This document shows positions 32,634-43,915 of a DNA stretch of 64,000 nt, piece after piece. Each line of letters starts with the position of its first letter. The stretch's first letter is position 1. The position numbers and the translations under genes were made by a program. The notes below the pieces were generated by a model. The model saw nothing but the letters and a program-made list of their open reading frames with translations, was not told where the DNA came from and did no database searches. Source of the DNA: Chrysophaeum taylorii (taxonomy: Eukaryota > Sar > Pelagophyceae > Pelagomonadales > Pelagomonadaceae); the NCBI GenBank assembly GCA_029834535.1, contig JAQMWT010000340.1:186001-250000 (forward strand). The letters are read 5' to 3'.

Positions 32634-35602
32634 TTTCACTGGGCTCACTTCATTCACTGAATTTTTTGTTCACTTCACGTCACTTCGCTTCACCGAAAAT
32701 TATCGTCCGAAGTCCAATGTTCACTTCACGTTCGTTCATTCACTTTGGCTCACGGCCTGACCGGGACCCCGTCTGATGAGCCAAGTCGAGCCGCGCTACC
32801 TGGAGGTGGAGGATAATGTTGATGATGAGGAGGAATTAAAACGCGGTGTTAACAGAAGGAGGAAGTTCACAAGAACGAGCCGATTGCGACGTCGATGTTG
32901 TGACGTGGAACACACCCGGCAACAAAAGTGGACGAGCAACCAGGTTTTTCCAAGGTGTGGTGGGACTGCGTGCGTCGACTGAGGGAAAATCATCCTGACC
33001 ACCGCGTTGACTGACCAGTGGGAAGGCGACGACGCGTGTGTGCGTCCGGTGCTGGGAGCGCCTCGAGGTGACGAGAGACTTCAAGAAAGGCACGTGGCAG
33101 ACGACCAAGCCCTCTTGGGGCCGGCCCACTTCAAGGCTGCGCATCCGGAGGAGGATTCGATTCGACGAGCTGGGACGTCAACAGCTCTCACCAAGAAACA
33201 TAAGACAGACCAAGAAAAAGAGGGCGTGATGACGGCCGTTGGCGTTGTGGCAGGCTCGAAGGGTAAATCGGATGTTACGAGATACTTCATGGCCATGCCC
33301 AGCAGCCAGGCAAAGCACTCTTCCCAGATGGCGCTCTCGGCTCGGCACTACGGGTACACGTCGCAGCGGATTTCCAAGCGCACCTTCGACTGACGACGAA
33401 GATCATCGCAACCTAATTGAGGCGTAGTATTACCGCGGCGGTGGCGGGAAAGGCAATGCCCGTTCATGACTCGAAAGGCGCTGTTTGAATGGGTGGACGC
33501 TGAATATCGTTGCTTTGTTCGAATCTTGAAACACGTCGTTACGGAGTGTTATGAAGCGGCGGCTTTCGGCAATCCATTCGCCCAGGTGCTTCATGACGGC
33601 GGGACACTCAAGGATAAGTTCAAGCGACAGGCCATTCGCCTATCCTTCATCTGGCACGATTGGAGTGGCGTTGAGACGGTGTGCGTGGGCCTCGTTCCAG
33701 CTGACGACGGAACCGATTCCGGCACGGCTTCTCTGCTCCGTCCTGTGGTCGCAGAGCGTGAGAGAATCGACATCAATTTGGCGGCCGCAAGCATTGTTCA
33801 AGACCGGGCTCCCAAATTGGCGTCGCCGAAGAATCTTTTGTTGAGGTCGAAGCATGTGACATGCATGATATCTCAAAAATCTCTTCAGCGGCATGTGGCG
33901 ACTTGAAACGATCCAGAGGCAAGCAGGTGATCAATCCATTCCCAGCTGGCCAGGAGCTGCTGAACAGTGCCCACGATGGAGCCAAGTACTTCTCTTACGG
34001 CACACGTTTGAAGGATCTGCATGCGCTTTTGCCATTACAGCCGGAGAAATCTCCGAAGCTCAAGCTCGACCTCATAAATAAGACGAGGTTCCGGGCGCGA
34101 TACCAACTTATTCGTTCCTTGCTGCGTATGCACCGCGTACACGGCTACCGACATTGGACTACCCTGGACAATCAGTGATGAGCAATGGGTGGCGTTGGCT
34201 GAATTCGAGGCGATTTTTGCTATAACGGACGAGGCCGTTGTTTTCGTGCAACATGAACACTTATACCCTGGGGGCGTGCGCCGCATTGATCAAGCACAAC
34301 ATGATCGAGTCTCTGCGAGCTGGGACGCTAGAAGTCATTGATCTCCCGAACATAACTGCGAAATCCATGCCACGTAGGACTGTCGATGTTGACGACCTCA
34401 GCGAGACCGGCAAAATCTGTCTTGAACGGGCTATTATTCTCGAATGTGAGCGTCGGTTTTGCGGGAATAATAAAAACTACGTGCGTCACTTCGACTACGA
34501 ATTCAACGATCGCGAGCTGATTGCCTCCCTTCTTGAATTTCGGACTGTCAACTGCCGGCACCCGTCGTCCAATCAGAGAGCTCAGGCCAGGAAGTTGCTC
34601 AAGCAAGAATATGTGATTTACGCACGGACTGCATTCCACCACGAAAAGGCAAAGACTTCCTCCGAGTCTGCGCCGCCCTCCGAGCCTGCGCCTGCCCGCA
34701 GTCTCTTGGCGGCACTCGACGCACCCGGCGCTTGGGACGACGACATTAGTGGCGACGTGCCTTCTTTTGCTATGCCTGAGAACCAGATGCCCGATTTCAA
34801 TGTGGAGTTTGAACAGGTCTTCACTCAATGGACCTGAGGCTCTCGAGATCGCCCAACTGGAAAGTGCATTATCCTGAACTTGAGAAGAAGGATGAAGCCG
34901 GCTTCACAACAGACCTGGCTGTGCTCGACGTTGGAAAGCTGTATCGACCGCTCACCAAGGTGCAGTATGGGTTCCTTCCGGACATGGCGAGAGCCTCTAC
35001 GGGTTTTTTCAATTGGTACACATGGCGCGCAGAGCTACTGTGAGCGCTGCCTGAGCATTGGAAATCTTGTCCTGACCGAGGGAAAGAAACACGTTGCTCG
35101 GCGCGGACGAGACGGACAAAGTTGCCTTACTGCGCATGAACAAGAATTTCATTGCGGCGGCCCGGATTAAGTACAGGGACCTCGGACACGAGACCGAGTT
35201 TTTCAAAAACGCCGAGAGCACCATGATTCCCCGAAGACTCTTCGGAGATGGAGGTTGATGAGGAATAATAACCAGACGAAGATACCGAGGTCGGTCGTTC
35301 ACATCGCCTAGAGTAAGAAACACTGAACCCCATCCACGGCAAATCCTCCTTCGCCCCAAAACGCGAATGAATCTAAGAGCACCAGACCTAGGAGGCAATA
35401 AATAGCGCGCGGGGGGCACGGAACTGACGGGGCGCGGCAGGGACCGACGCTGGCGTTAAAAAAAAAAAAAGTGGCGTTCACTTCACAAAGGTTCACGATG
35501 GCCACGTGAGGTGACGTGTTCACTTCAAATCACTTCAACAAAAATATTGTGTTGCTGGTGAAGTGGTTCACGTTCACTTGCTGAAGTGAATTCCCAACGC
35601 TG
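32634..35602 (+). mobile_element. hAT-family DNA transposon, copy 2
   Basis: The right end (CCCAACGCTG, ending at 35602) is intact and followed by TAACTTTT. The left end starts at TTTCACTGGGCTCAC, lacking about 11 bases of the terminal repeat seen in copy 1, and is preceded by TAACTTTC at 32626-32633. The 7-of-8 match of these flanks is a plausible 8-bp target duplication, as expected for hAT. The element lies just upstream of seven-TM gene A. Confidence 0.85.
32776..35255 (+). pseudogene. hAT transposase, frameshifted (copy 2)
   Basis: Same gene as copy 1 with different damage. The BED-finger part has extra bases near 32932 and 33130-33170 compared with copy 1. The central frame is broken near 33810 and again near 34130-34170, where sequence coding for LKLYTA-type residues in copy 1 has been lost. 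By contrast the join RKLLKQEYVIYARTAF near 34600 is in frame here and broken in copy 1. A stop lies at 34835 where copy 1 continues. The C-terminal block is like copy 1. Neither copy can make a full transposase. Confidence 0.8.
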
Positions 35603-38316
35603 TAACTTTTTCTTCTTATTGCAACTGCGTTATTAATATGATTCTAGAAATGAGACGAATGTCCACAGGACGGTGCCTTCTGAGCCCACGCCTTGCGACG
35701 GCATCGGTCCTCCCGGCGTAGGTTGGCACCTGTTCGAATTTACGGGCCGCCGATTGGCCGGCGAGAAAAAAAGTTGACGACGACGAAATTGATTGTGAGT
35801 CAGAATGTCCGCGGTATAAAAAACAAGGCGAAGATGGAAGAGTCATGGGTGGCGAATATGCGGATGCGCCGTATTTATGCGGGCATGCACCAGGATACAA
35901 ACTTGGCTCTCGACGAAGGGATTTGAATCGTTGGACGAAGAGGATGGACTCGCGTTGTGGTTTGCTCCCCGGGGTCTTCCTGCTGAAGAACAAAGCCACC
36001 GAGGCCGCCAACAAGGAGTGGCCATGGCTCTCAGCTCTTCGGCGGCGAGGGCATGGCGAGAATAATACGGCGAAGAACTGAGTTGGGTTTCGGCTCGCGT
36101 CCTGGCGTTACGACTTGTTTTCGAAAGTCGCGAAAGGTCGTGATGTCGGGCTCGTCCACGTTAGTGCCTACTATATGCAACGGTCGGCAATGCCTCTACT
36201 GCGGTGTGGGCCTGATTTAGTAGACACCGCGCTACTATTGCAACGGCGTCACGACACCCTTATGCTGGGGACGGATGGGAACGACAGCATTGGTGGCGTT
36301 CGGGCTGAATTAGATGGCAGAAATGTATGTGGTCCACAAGGGGTCCGGCACGTGAACGACGCGGGTCATAGGATGTACATCTTTTTCGCCAGCCACGAGG
36401 GAACTTGCAGCAGCAGCTGCTGGCACCTTCTTCGCCAAACCCAAAAACGGGACGTGGGTGGTGGATCCTCGTAAGTGATTACCCCATCAACTCGAAACAT
36501 GATGTCGTCGTGGACTATGGTCACAAGTTTTTGGGTCGTTATTGGATGTAGGTGTTGTCACTGAAAGCATTACCGATTCTGATCACCGAGCGCTCGAGTG
36601 CATCGTAAGAATCCAGATGCGACTCGCGCCGCCTAGCAATGGACTAAAAAAACATCCCCACTTAAGATTACTCTCCACTGCAAACTCCCGCTGGTGCGGC
36701 CAGATTTTGTCGTGCCGTGCATGCTAACTACCACCACACGTTAGCAACGACACCGTCGGACGCGGTCTCTGTGTACCGCAAGTAGGAGACAGCGGCGCGA
36801 GCACCGGCTTCTGCCTGCCACGCTGAACCGCACCCGACGCAACGAACCGGGTTGGTTCACAGCTGCAGCAGCTAAAGATTGAATTAAGCGCGCAACTCGG
36901 CTTTCCCCGCGTTCACGGCAGCATCCTCGGCCCCCGCGCGTCGCTTGCTCCTCACTCGTCTGCGAGTGTTGCTTGCTCGTCGTGAAGTTCCTAACGCCGC
37001 AATGCAGGCAAAGGAACGCAGGATCTGCTCAGCGCGAGGCGGGCTTGATGCCGACTGCGAGTCGCTTGGTGGCACGAAGCGATATTGGGAGATTGTCGGC
37101 CGTCTCAAGAGCGGCTTGTCTAAGGACAGGTCGTCACGTCAGACACTCGGTGTGCCCACATTCAACACTTCAGGAAAATGCCGAAGTTTTCCATTCACAC
37201 TTTGCAAGCAAGAAGTTTTTATCACCGCCCGACCAGCGAGCGTCCGCCATATCTCCGCACGAACGCCCGATGCTCCAGCGGCTGAAAGATTGAGCTGCAG
37301 CACAGCACGACTAATCTCGTCATCTGACGGTACAACACCATGTGCACCGTGCCATATCCTGAATGACTCCTGCGTCAAAACAAAGCTGAACCAGCATGCG
37401 TTTTCAAGACGAAGGAAGATGATGTACTCGCTGGACGTCGCTACGACGCAAAACGCGGCACTGAGGAAATTGTAGTCGAAGAGTCAGCGTACGCAGATGA
37501 TGTGGCGTTCCAGTTTCCCGATCGTCGTGCTGTGAATGAGGAGTCGCCCCGTCTCAGCCGGTATTTTGCCAGATGGGGATTGGAAGTCCACACACTTGAT
37601 CACCATGCAGGGAAAGAGTCGAAATTCGAGACACTGTTTGTCGCCAAGCCAGACATTTTCTACCCGACAACCTACGATGGTGCTGGCCTCTCCGACTTAG
37701 ACGTAGGTGACGGCCGTCAAATACCCACGGGTGGCGAAATTAAAATACGTGGGCTCGGTACTCTCTCGCAACTGCAGTGACTCTGAGGACGTTGACTCTC
37801 GTGTGAAGAAGGCGGCAGTGGTTTTCTGTGTGCTCCGTCTCTACGTTTTTGCCTCGAGCTCCGTCTCTGCCCGAGCTAAACGAACGTCGTCGCTCGTCCT
37901 CGCCATCCTTCTTAATCACGGTGCGGAATCATGGTGCCTAACCGATGTTGTCTACAATCGCCTACGACACTTTCACACACTGTGCCCGCGCGCGACGTGC
38001 CGTGTTACACGTCGCCAGACATGGCAACGAAACATATCGAAACTTCAACCCGACGCCAGCGCCTCTGGCTTGTGACTATGATCGACATCTACATCTCTCG
38101 CCGTCAACTTCGCTGGGCAGGCAACGCATGCATATGCCTTGGAATCGCCTCCTTCGGAAGATGCTCGCCTCCTGGTGCGCCTCCGAACGTCTCCCCCAGA
38201 GTTCACGGACGGCCGTGGACTCTATAAAAGGACGCCGCAAATTCGATTTGTGGCAACGAACTGGTAGTTACTTCAAACAGAAACGAATGGGTGCAACGGA
38301 GGAGAGAAGGACCTAG
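35603..38316 (+). pseudogene. APE-type LINE retrotransposon relic
   Basis: Plus-strand fragments appear in polyprotein order. 35790-35925: SQNVRGIKNKAKMEESWV, the start of an AP-endonuclease domain. 36115-36640: LMLGTDGNDSIGG, GRNVCGPQGVRHVNDAGHRM and then VVTESITDSDHRALEC, the endonuclease end with the SDHR catalytic motif. 37490-37710: SAYADDVAFQFPDRR, where YADD is the reverse-transcriptase catalytic box. 37745-38230: VGSVLSRNCSD, LNHGAESWCLTDVVYNRLRH and DIYISRRQLRWAG, the C-terminal region, matching the truncated relic at 4160-4639. Sequence between about 37200 and 37450 does not give the expected N-terminal palm, so part is lost or scrambled. Many frameshifts; inactive. The first ~40 bases are the right flank of hAT copy 2. 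Confidence 0.8.
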
Positions 38317-38819
38317 GCCGTCTTCCTTTTCTCGTCACATGCTTTGAATCCGCGTAACTTTTGGCCTCTCTACACAACCAGGCCCACAACGCAATTAATA
38401 CGCGACGAGACCCACGACGACGCAGAAAGTATTTTGTTGTGGCCAATAGAAGAAAAGAAAAAGTGATAATGGGTCATAATTTCACATTTTTCTTGACCTG
38501 CGTGATAACAACAGAGAATTGTTGGAGAATTTACATCACCGGAAACTTATCATAACAATTGAGTAAGGAGATCGGCGGCTGTCGAAAAGCTCGAGCCTTA
38601 CCTAAGAATAGTAGCTCGCCCTCCCGCACTGTAAAAAGTGCCAAGCAGAAGCGAAATATAATCAGAATTCAGCGCGCACCAACATTCCTCAGTCCACCGT
38701 CCACAGGGTGGCTTTATATACGAAAATGCGGTAGGTTATTACTTGCGAAGAATAATCTGGATTCCAATCCAAGAAGAAATCGTCGCAAATGTGACCGCAG
38801 GCTTGGTGGCTAAAACACG
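38317..38819. other. Gap between LINE relic and seven-TM pseudogene
   Basis: About 500 bp with lower GC content than the surroundings. I see no gene. The left part may be LINE 3' untranslated sequence. Confidence 0.4.
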
Positions 38820-40020
38820 TCCCTGCAACCAACTGGCACGCACGCCACCTCAAAGTCTAAAGAGTCGTACGGACCTCCTATATACAAGATGTATACGCGC
38901 CCCACCCTCCGAACTTCTCTTTCTTCCTGCGGCTTGATCGTCGAAGGAGCCAGATGGAGGCCGCGCCGACGCGATGAGATTGTTGCGATGCACCACGAGC
39001 GGCGCAGATTTTCGTTCTTCCCCGCAGAAACCATAAAGACTGCAACCCACGTGCATACCATCCAACCAAAAACCCACCAGATGCGTAGTGTATGGTGGTG
39101 CATGTCGGCTGTCTGCAGCGTAGGGACCGTCGGCAAAGATGCGCAGCACGAGGGTGAGAACGACGTAGAGGATGACGACGAAATCGGCGACCAAGAGCCC
39201 GCCAAGCCGTGAGAGAATGCTGCGGCGCACTCGCTCGTTCGTAGCGGCGAGGCTCTCAGGGTTGTTGTTGTTGTTGAGCTGTAAGTTAAATCGCGCACAG
39301 ACGCGAAGCGCGCGACGAAAGCACAGGCCGATCGCAATATCGTCGATGTCGTCGATGACGATAGCGCCGCTGTGCCACACTCTTGGCTCATGATATATCG
39401 TATGTGCAGCCGGGTCGACCTCGTTGCGGCATATCATGAGGGCATAAAAGGCTGCGTGGTACGCTGCTGTCCCGAGTCCCGTTGCGACCGCGAAGCGCTT
39501 TCCCGTCAAATTCGTAGGTCGAGCTCCCAAGGTTCCGAGTGCATTCCGAGAGCCTTGTGATACGCACTCGTCAGCTGAAAGGTCGCGAGCTCGAACGAGA
39601 AGCGAACCGCCGCTTCATGCGCACGCCCATCGGCAGCCGCCTCGAGCCTCCCTCGAGGTCGACGACTACAACTAACTAACTAACTAACTGCGCGACCGTC
39701 TCACACGAGCAGAAAATACAATGACCGCCCTCTCAAAGTCGTTCCAGGACCTGCCTCGGCGCCGACACGCGCGCAGCACGTGCAAGAAACACGCCAGCGC
39801 GCGCACGAGGGCCGCCTCGGTGAGCCCCAACAATACGAACTCCAAGGGTGTCTGTCAGGAGATCAATCCAAGGCCGCCCAAACAGTATCCCTCCCGTAGG
39901 TGAACCAAGGGCCTCGAACCTATCGTCTACGTCGCCGGCACGTTCGAGCCCTCCACTTGGCGTCATCCATCGGCAGCCAGGAAGACCTAGCCTATCACCG
40001 ACGACGGCCAATGGGGGGCA
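38820..40020 (-). pseudogene. Seven-TM family member, decayed (paralogue C)
   Basis: Minus-strand reading shows the same order of family motifs as the intact genes at 31.3 and 43.9 kb, but in several frames. At 39720-39870: LEFVLLGLTEAALVRALACF, then RRRGRSWNDFERAVI, matching helix 1 and the WNDFE motif of paralogue A. At 39100-39500: TAAYHAAFYALMICRNEVDP, VWHSGA, CFRRALRVCARF and NERVRRSILSRLGGLL. At 38900-39090: ADSRHAPPYTTHLVG in place of the Cys-rich loop, with the cysteines lost. It is closer to paralogue A than to B by eye. Indels and stops make it non-functional. Confidence 0.75.
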
Positions 40021-41747
40021 CATGATGGAGAGGGGCCATCATCGCGGAGAACGCTGGCGTCGATTCCACGTTGGGTCAAATGATGATTCATGAGGCTGAC
40101 CGTCGTCGTCGAAGGCCTCGATTGGTCACGAGGGTCAGCGCATCCCAGAAAAATCGAAGCGGACTGTCGCACGACATCGGTGTTGGCACTCTGGCACCAA
40201 AGTTGGTGCAACCGGAAGGGGCTTTCGAGTGAGTGCAGCAAAACCGGCCAGAGGAGCTTTGGCTCCCAACGAAGAGACACGAATGCACGACGTTCTGACA
40301 TCTCGAGAGAAGCTCGTCGCGCGTACGCGCGGTTAAAACCAGAACAAAAGTTTATAAGGCTTGTTGTTTCTGGTGTCTCGCTCTCGCAGGACGACGACAC
40401 CAGAGGCCGAGGTGGGCAGCCGTAACTACCGAGAGGTATTCGGAGCACAACTCGCGGAGTCTCGTTCGTCAGTCGTGCGAGGATGTCACGGCGCGACGAC
40501 GCCGATGCCGTGCGAAGCAAGGGAGCAGTGACGATGGAGGTGCCGCGATGATGGTCTCTGGCACCGTCCTGGGAGCCGGGTCGCGGGCAGCTGTGTTGCA
40601 AGTGTGCAGGAGCTGCGGGAAGTTCGGGCGGCGAGCTCGATTATGGCGGCGTTAGCGGGCCCTTCGGCTAAGGTAGAGGTGCGGGTCGCGAGGTGCGCGC
40701 GGAGCGCGCGCGGCGACCAGAGGTCCCTGCTTTGAATAGCGCGGCACTGGCGTTGCGCGGCGGCGAGCTTCATCTTGAGCCGGGGGTTGCGCGAGCGGAG
40801 GTATGCCGCGACGAGAAGGAACGCGTTGTCGCTCGGTTGTTCGTTTGATTTCGTAGAACGCGGTCCAAAGGTGATGGTGTCGAGGGCGGTTGCGACAAAA
40901 TATCGAGGTCGAGCAGGCGAATCGCGCGGTTGCCGATATCTTTCAAAACGATCTCCCCGGACGGACCATTCATTTGGCGTGGTCGAGCAAAAGGCAAATG
41001 CGCGGCCGTCGATCCATCCCGCGGACTTAAATCAAGCGGGCACTTCGCACGAAGCTGGAGACGTCTCGAACAGCGACCCCGAAGACGGTCGTGCCTCCGT
41101 TGGTATGGTCCCGCCGCTATCGTAGTGGCCGACGAGACGTAGCGCTTCAAGTACAAGCACGATGGATCTTGTTTCGGTTCTAAACCACCACGACTCTAGT
41201 TTGACGACGCGGCGGAGCGGGACTCGAGTCGAGAGGCGTCGTGCATCGGCGGTCGAACAGAACGAAAGTGATGTGGGTCGTGACCGCCGGCTGTCGCGTT
41301 GCCACGTCCGCGCTCTCGTGCGCTCGACAAAAAAACGAAGCGCCTCATCGCGGTCCTGCGTCGATATTAGCCGTGGCGATCGATCGTCCTAGTTTCATTC
41401 CTCGAGGAGCGGAGGCTATTGGGCGTAGCTCGAACCGAGAAGCTGCTTTGTGCACGGGATTCTCTTCAAGGTCATTCAGTCTCAAGAACGTGTTGGTCGC
41501 CAGACGACGACGACGACGACGACGACAAAAAAAAAAAAATGTGCAGCGTCTTTGAATAGACATTATTCCCGCCCGTCACCAGAGTCGAGATGCGGCGGAC
41601 CACACAAACAGCAATCTGAGAGTCGAGTCGGCGATGTTTTGTGAGACGAAACTGAAGAGACGGGCCCGTTGTTCAGGCCCGTTGTTCATGCCTGTTGCCT
41701 CGACGACGACGACGACGCACCCAATACTACTTACTTGTTTATTTGTT
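40021..41747. other. 1.7 kb without a recognisable gene
   Basis: The longest coding-like stretch is on the minus strand at about 41010-40740, reading TITFGPRSTKSNEQPSDN, FLLVAAYLRSRNPRLKMKL and onward, with no family I recognise; it may be an exon or relic. The rest shows GACGAC runs (41505-41530, 41700-41720) and no gene. The right edge is the start of an inverted Helitron-type unit. Confidence 0.4.
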
Positions 41748-42783
41748 TCCTAACTACTAATCGACAGATGTTTGTCTGTCTGTCTGTTTGTCTGTCTGTT
41801 TGTCCCTCGATTTAGGGTAAGGATCAGGTAGGCGCGAGAGTAAGGATCAGGTAGGCGCGAGAGAGCCAGACAGTGATCCTCCAAGCCGTCTACGGCGACC
41901 TCGCAGACTATTTCCACGAGCCGCGGCGGCTCTTTCAGCGCGCCATTCTCACGCCCCGTCGAAACGATGTTGTCGATGCTGACAACGCGCGCATGACCGC
42001 GGCCTTTTTTTCCCGGAGACGAGGCGTCGGAGTTCTTTTCGGCTGACTAGGCTGGGTCGGAAGACGACGCCTCGCTCTTTATAGTCGAGTTTTCAACTCC
42101 CTGACAACCAACGGCATGCTGACTTTGATCGCGAGCTTAAAGTCTTCGCAACCTCGACCCGTCGCACGGCCACTGCAACGGTACCAGATACATGATCGAT
42201 CGTGTCGTTGTCACCGAGGCTCCTCCAACCTGTATCCCGTAAGGCCCGCCGACGCCAAACGATCACCAAGAGCCAGGGCCAGACGCCCCGCGAGGTCGGC
42301 GTCCTCTTGGCGAAGCCCGTCTTCTGCCACGTCCAGCTCTACGTGGCTCTTTGTCGATCGGCAACCCCGAGGATATCCTCTTCTGAGTCGACGACTCCAC
42401 CCTACCCCACACGTGCTGCGCAATACCGATAAGCCCCCTCCCGGCGTCTACACGCGCACGGTAGGTGAACTTACTGGGACCACGTGAACTTACTGGGGTT
42501 TGAGATTGGGACTAGGTGAACTGAGTGACCAGGTGAAACTGGGACCAGGTGTGAACATACTGGGGTTTTTAGAGTAAAGGGTTTTTAGAGTAAACTCAAA
42601 GGTTGGCGGCGCGTGCGGATCAAAGCAGCTTAGATTGGCGGAGGCGAGAGCGACGAGCTCAAAGGAGTTGGTGTGAGCTGGGTGAACTTACTGGCCAGGT
42701 GAACTTATATGAAACTTACTGGGACCAGGTGAACTTACTGGGGTTAGAGATTGGGACTAGGTGAACTTACTGGCCTGCACTTG
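41748..42783 (+). mobile_element. Helitron-helicase-fragment unit, opposite orientation (first)
   Basis: Starts TCCTAACTACTAATCG and ends CTTACTGGCCTGCACTTG, which is the reverse complement of the layout at 16.6-22.5 kb, so here the helicase remnant reads on the plus strand: ILQAVYGDLADYFHEPRRLF, AILTPRRNDVVDADNARM and KPVFCHVQLYVALCR. The GTAAGTTCACCT minisatellite follows as its reverse complement. Confidence 0.8.
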
Positions 42784-42787
42784 TGTT

Positions 42788-42827
<40 letters not shown>

Positions 42828-43781
42828 CCTCGATTTAGGGTAAGGATCATGTGGGCCCGCGAGCCACGCATTGATCCTCCAAGCCGTCTACGGCGACCTC
42901 GCAGACTATTTCCACGAGCCGCGGCGGCTCTTTCAGCGCGCCATTCTCACGCCCCGTCGAAACGATGTTGTCGATGCTGACAACGCGCGCATGACCGCGG
43001 CCTTTTTTTCCCGGAGACGAGGCGTCGGAGTTCTTTTCGGCTGACTAGGCTGGGTCGGAAGACGACGCCTCGCTCTTTATAGTCGAGTTTTCAACTCCCT
43101 GACAACCAACGGCATGCTGACTTTGATCGCGAGCTTAAAGTCTTCGCAACCTCGACCCGTCGCACGGCCACTGCAACGGTACCAGATACATTATCGATCG
43201 TGTCGTTGTCACCGAGGCTCCTCCAACCTGTATCCCGTAAGGCCCGCCGACGCCAAACGATCACCAAGAGCCAGGGCCAGACGCCCCGCGAGGTCGGCGT
43301 CCTCTTGGCGAAGCCCGTCTTCTGCCACGTCCAGCTCTACGTGGCTCTTTGTCGATCGGCAACCCCGAGGATATCCTCTTCTGAGTCGACGACTCCACCC
43401 TACCCCAAACGTGCTGCGCAATACCGATAAGCCCCCTTCCGGTGTCTACACGCGCACTGTAGGTGAGCTTACTGGGACAAGATGAACTTACTGGGGTTTG
43501 AGATTGGGACTAGGTGAACTGAGTGACCAGGTGAAACTGGGACCAGGTGTGAACATACTGGGGTTTTTAGAGTAAAGGGTTTTTAGAGTAAACTCAAAGG
43601 TTGGCGGCGCGTGCGGATCAAAGCAGCTTAGATTGGCGGAGGCGAGAGCGACGAGCTCAAAGGAGTTGGTGTGAGCTGGGTGAACTTACTGGCCAGGTGA
43701 ACTTATATGAAACTTACTGGGACCAGGTGAACTTACTGGGGTTAGAGATTGGGACTAGGTGAACTTACTGGCCTGCACTTG
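42784..43781 (+). mobile_element. Helitron-helicase-fragment unit, opposite orientation (second)
   Basis: Direct tandem copy of the preceding unit, joined to it without the TCCTAACTACTAATCG end; it begins in the TCTG/TTTG tract. The two share unusual features, such as a repeated GGGTTTTTAGAGTAAA segment, so they come from a local duplication. The unit ends about 20 bp before the long reading frame of seven-TM gene B. Confidence 0.8.
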
Positions 43782-43915
43782 TATTTATTTATGTATAAAT
43801 GCGTCGTTTTCGGCGCGTTTGTTTGGGTGGCCTGAGAGTGACGTCAATTGAGTTGAGTGGCGGAATCTATAGTACATATGAGGAAATTATGGTGCATTCT
43901 CTAAATAGAAATGAT

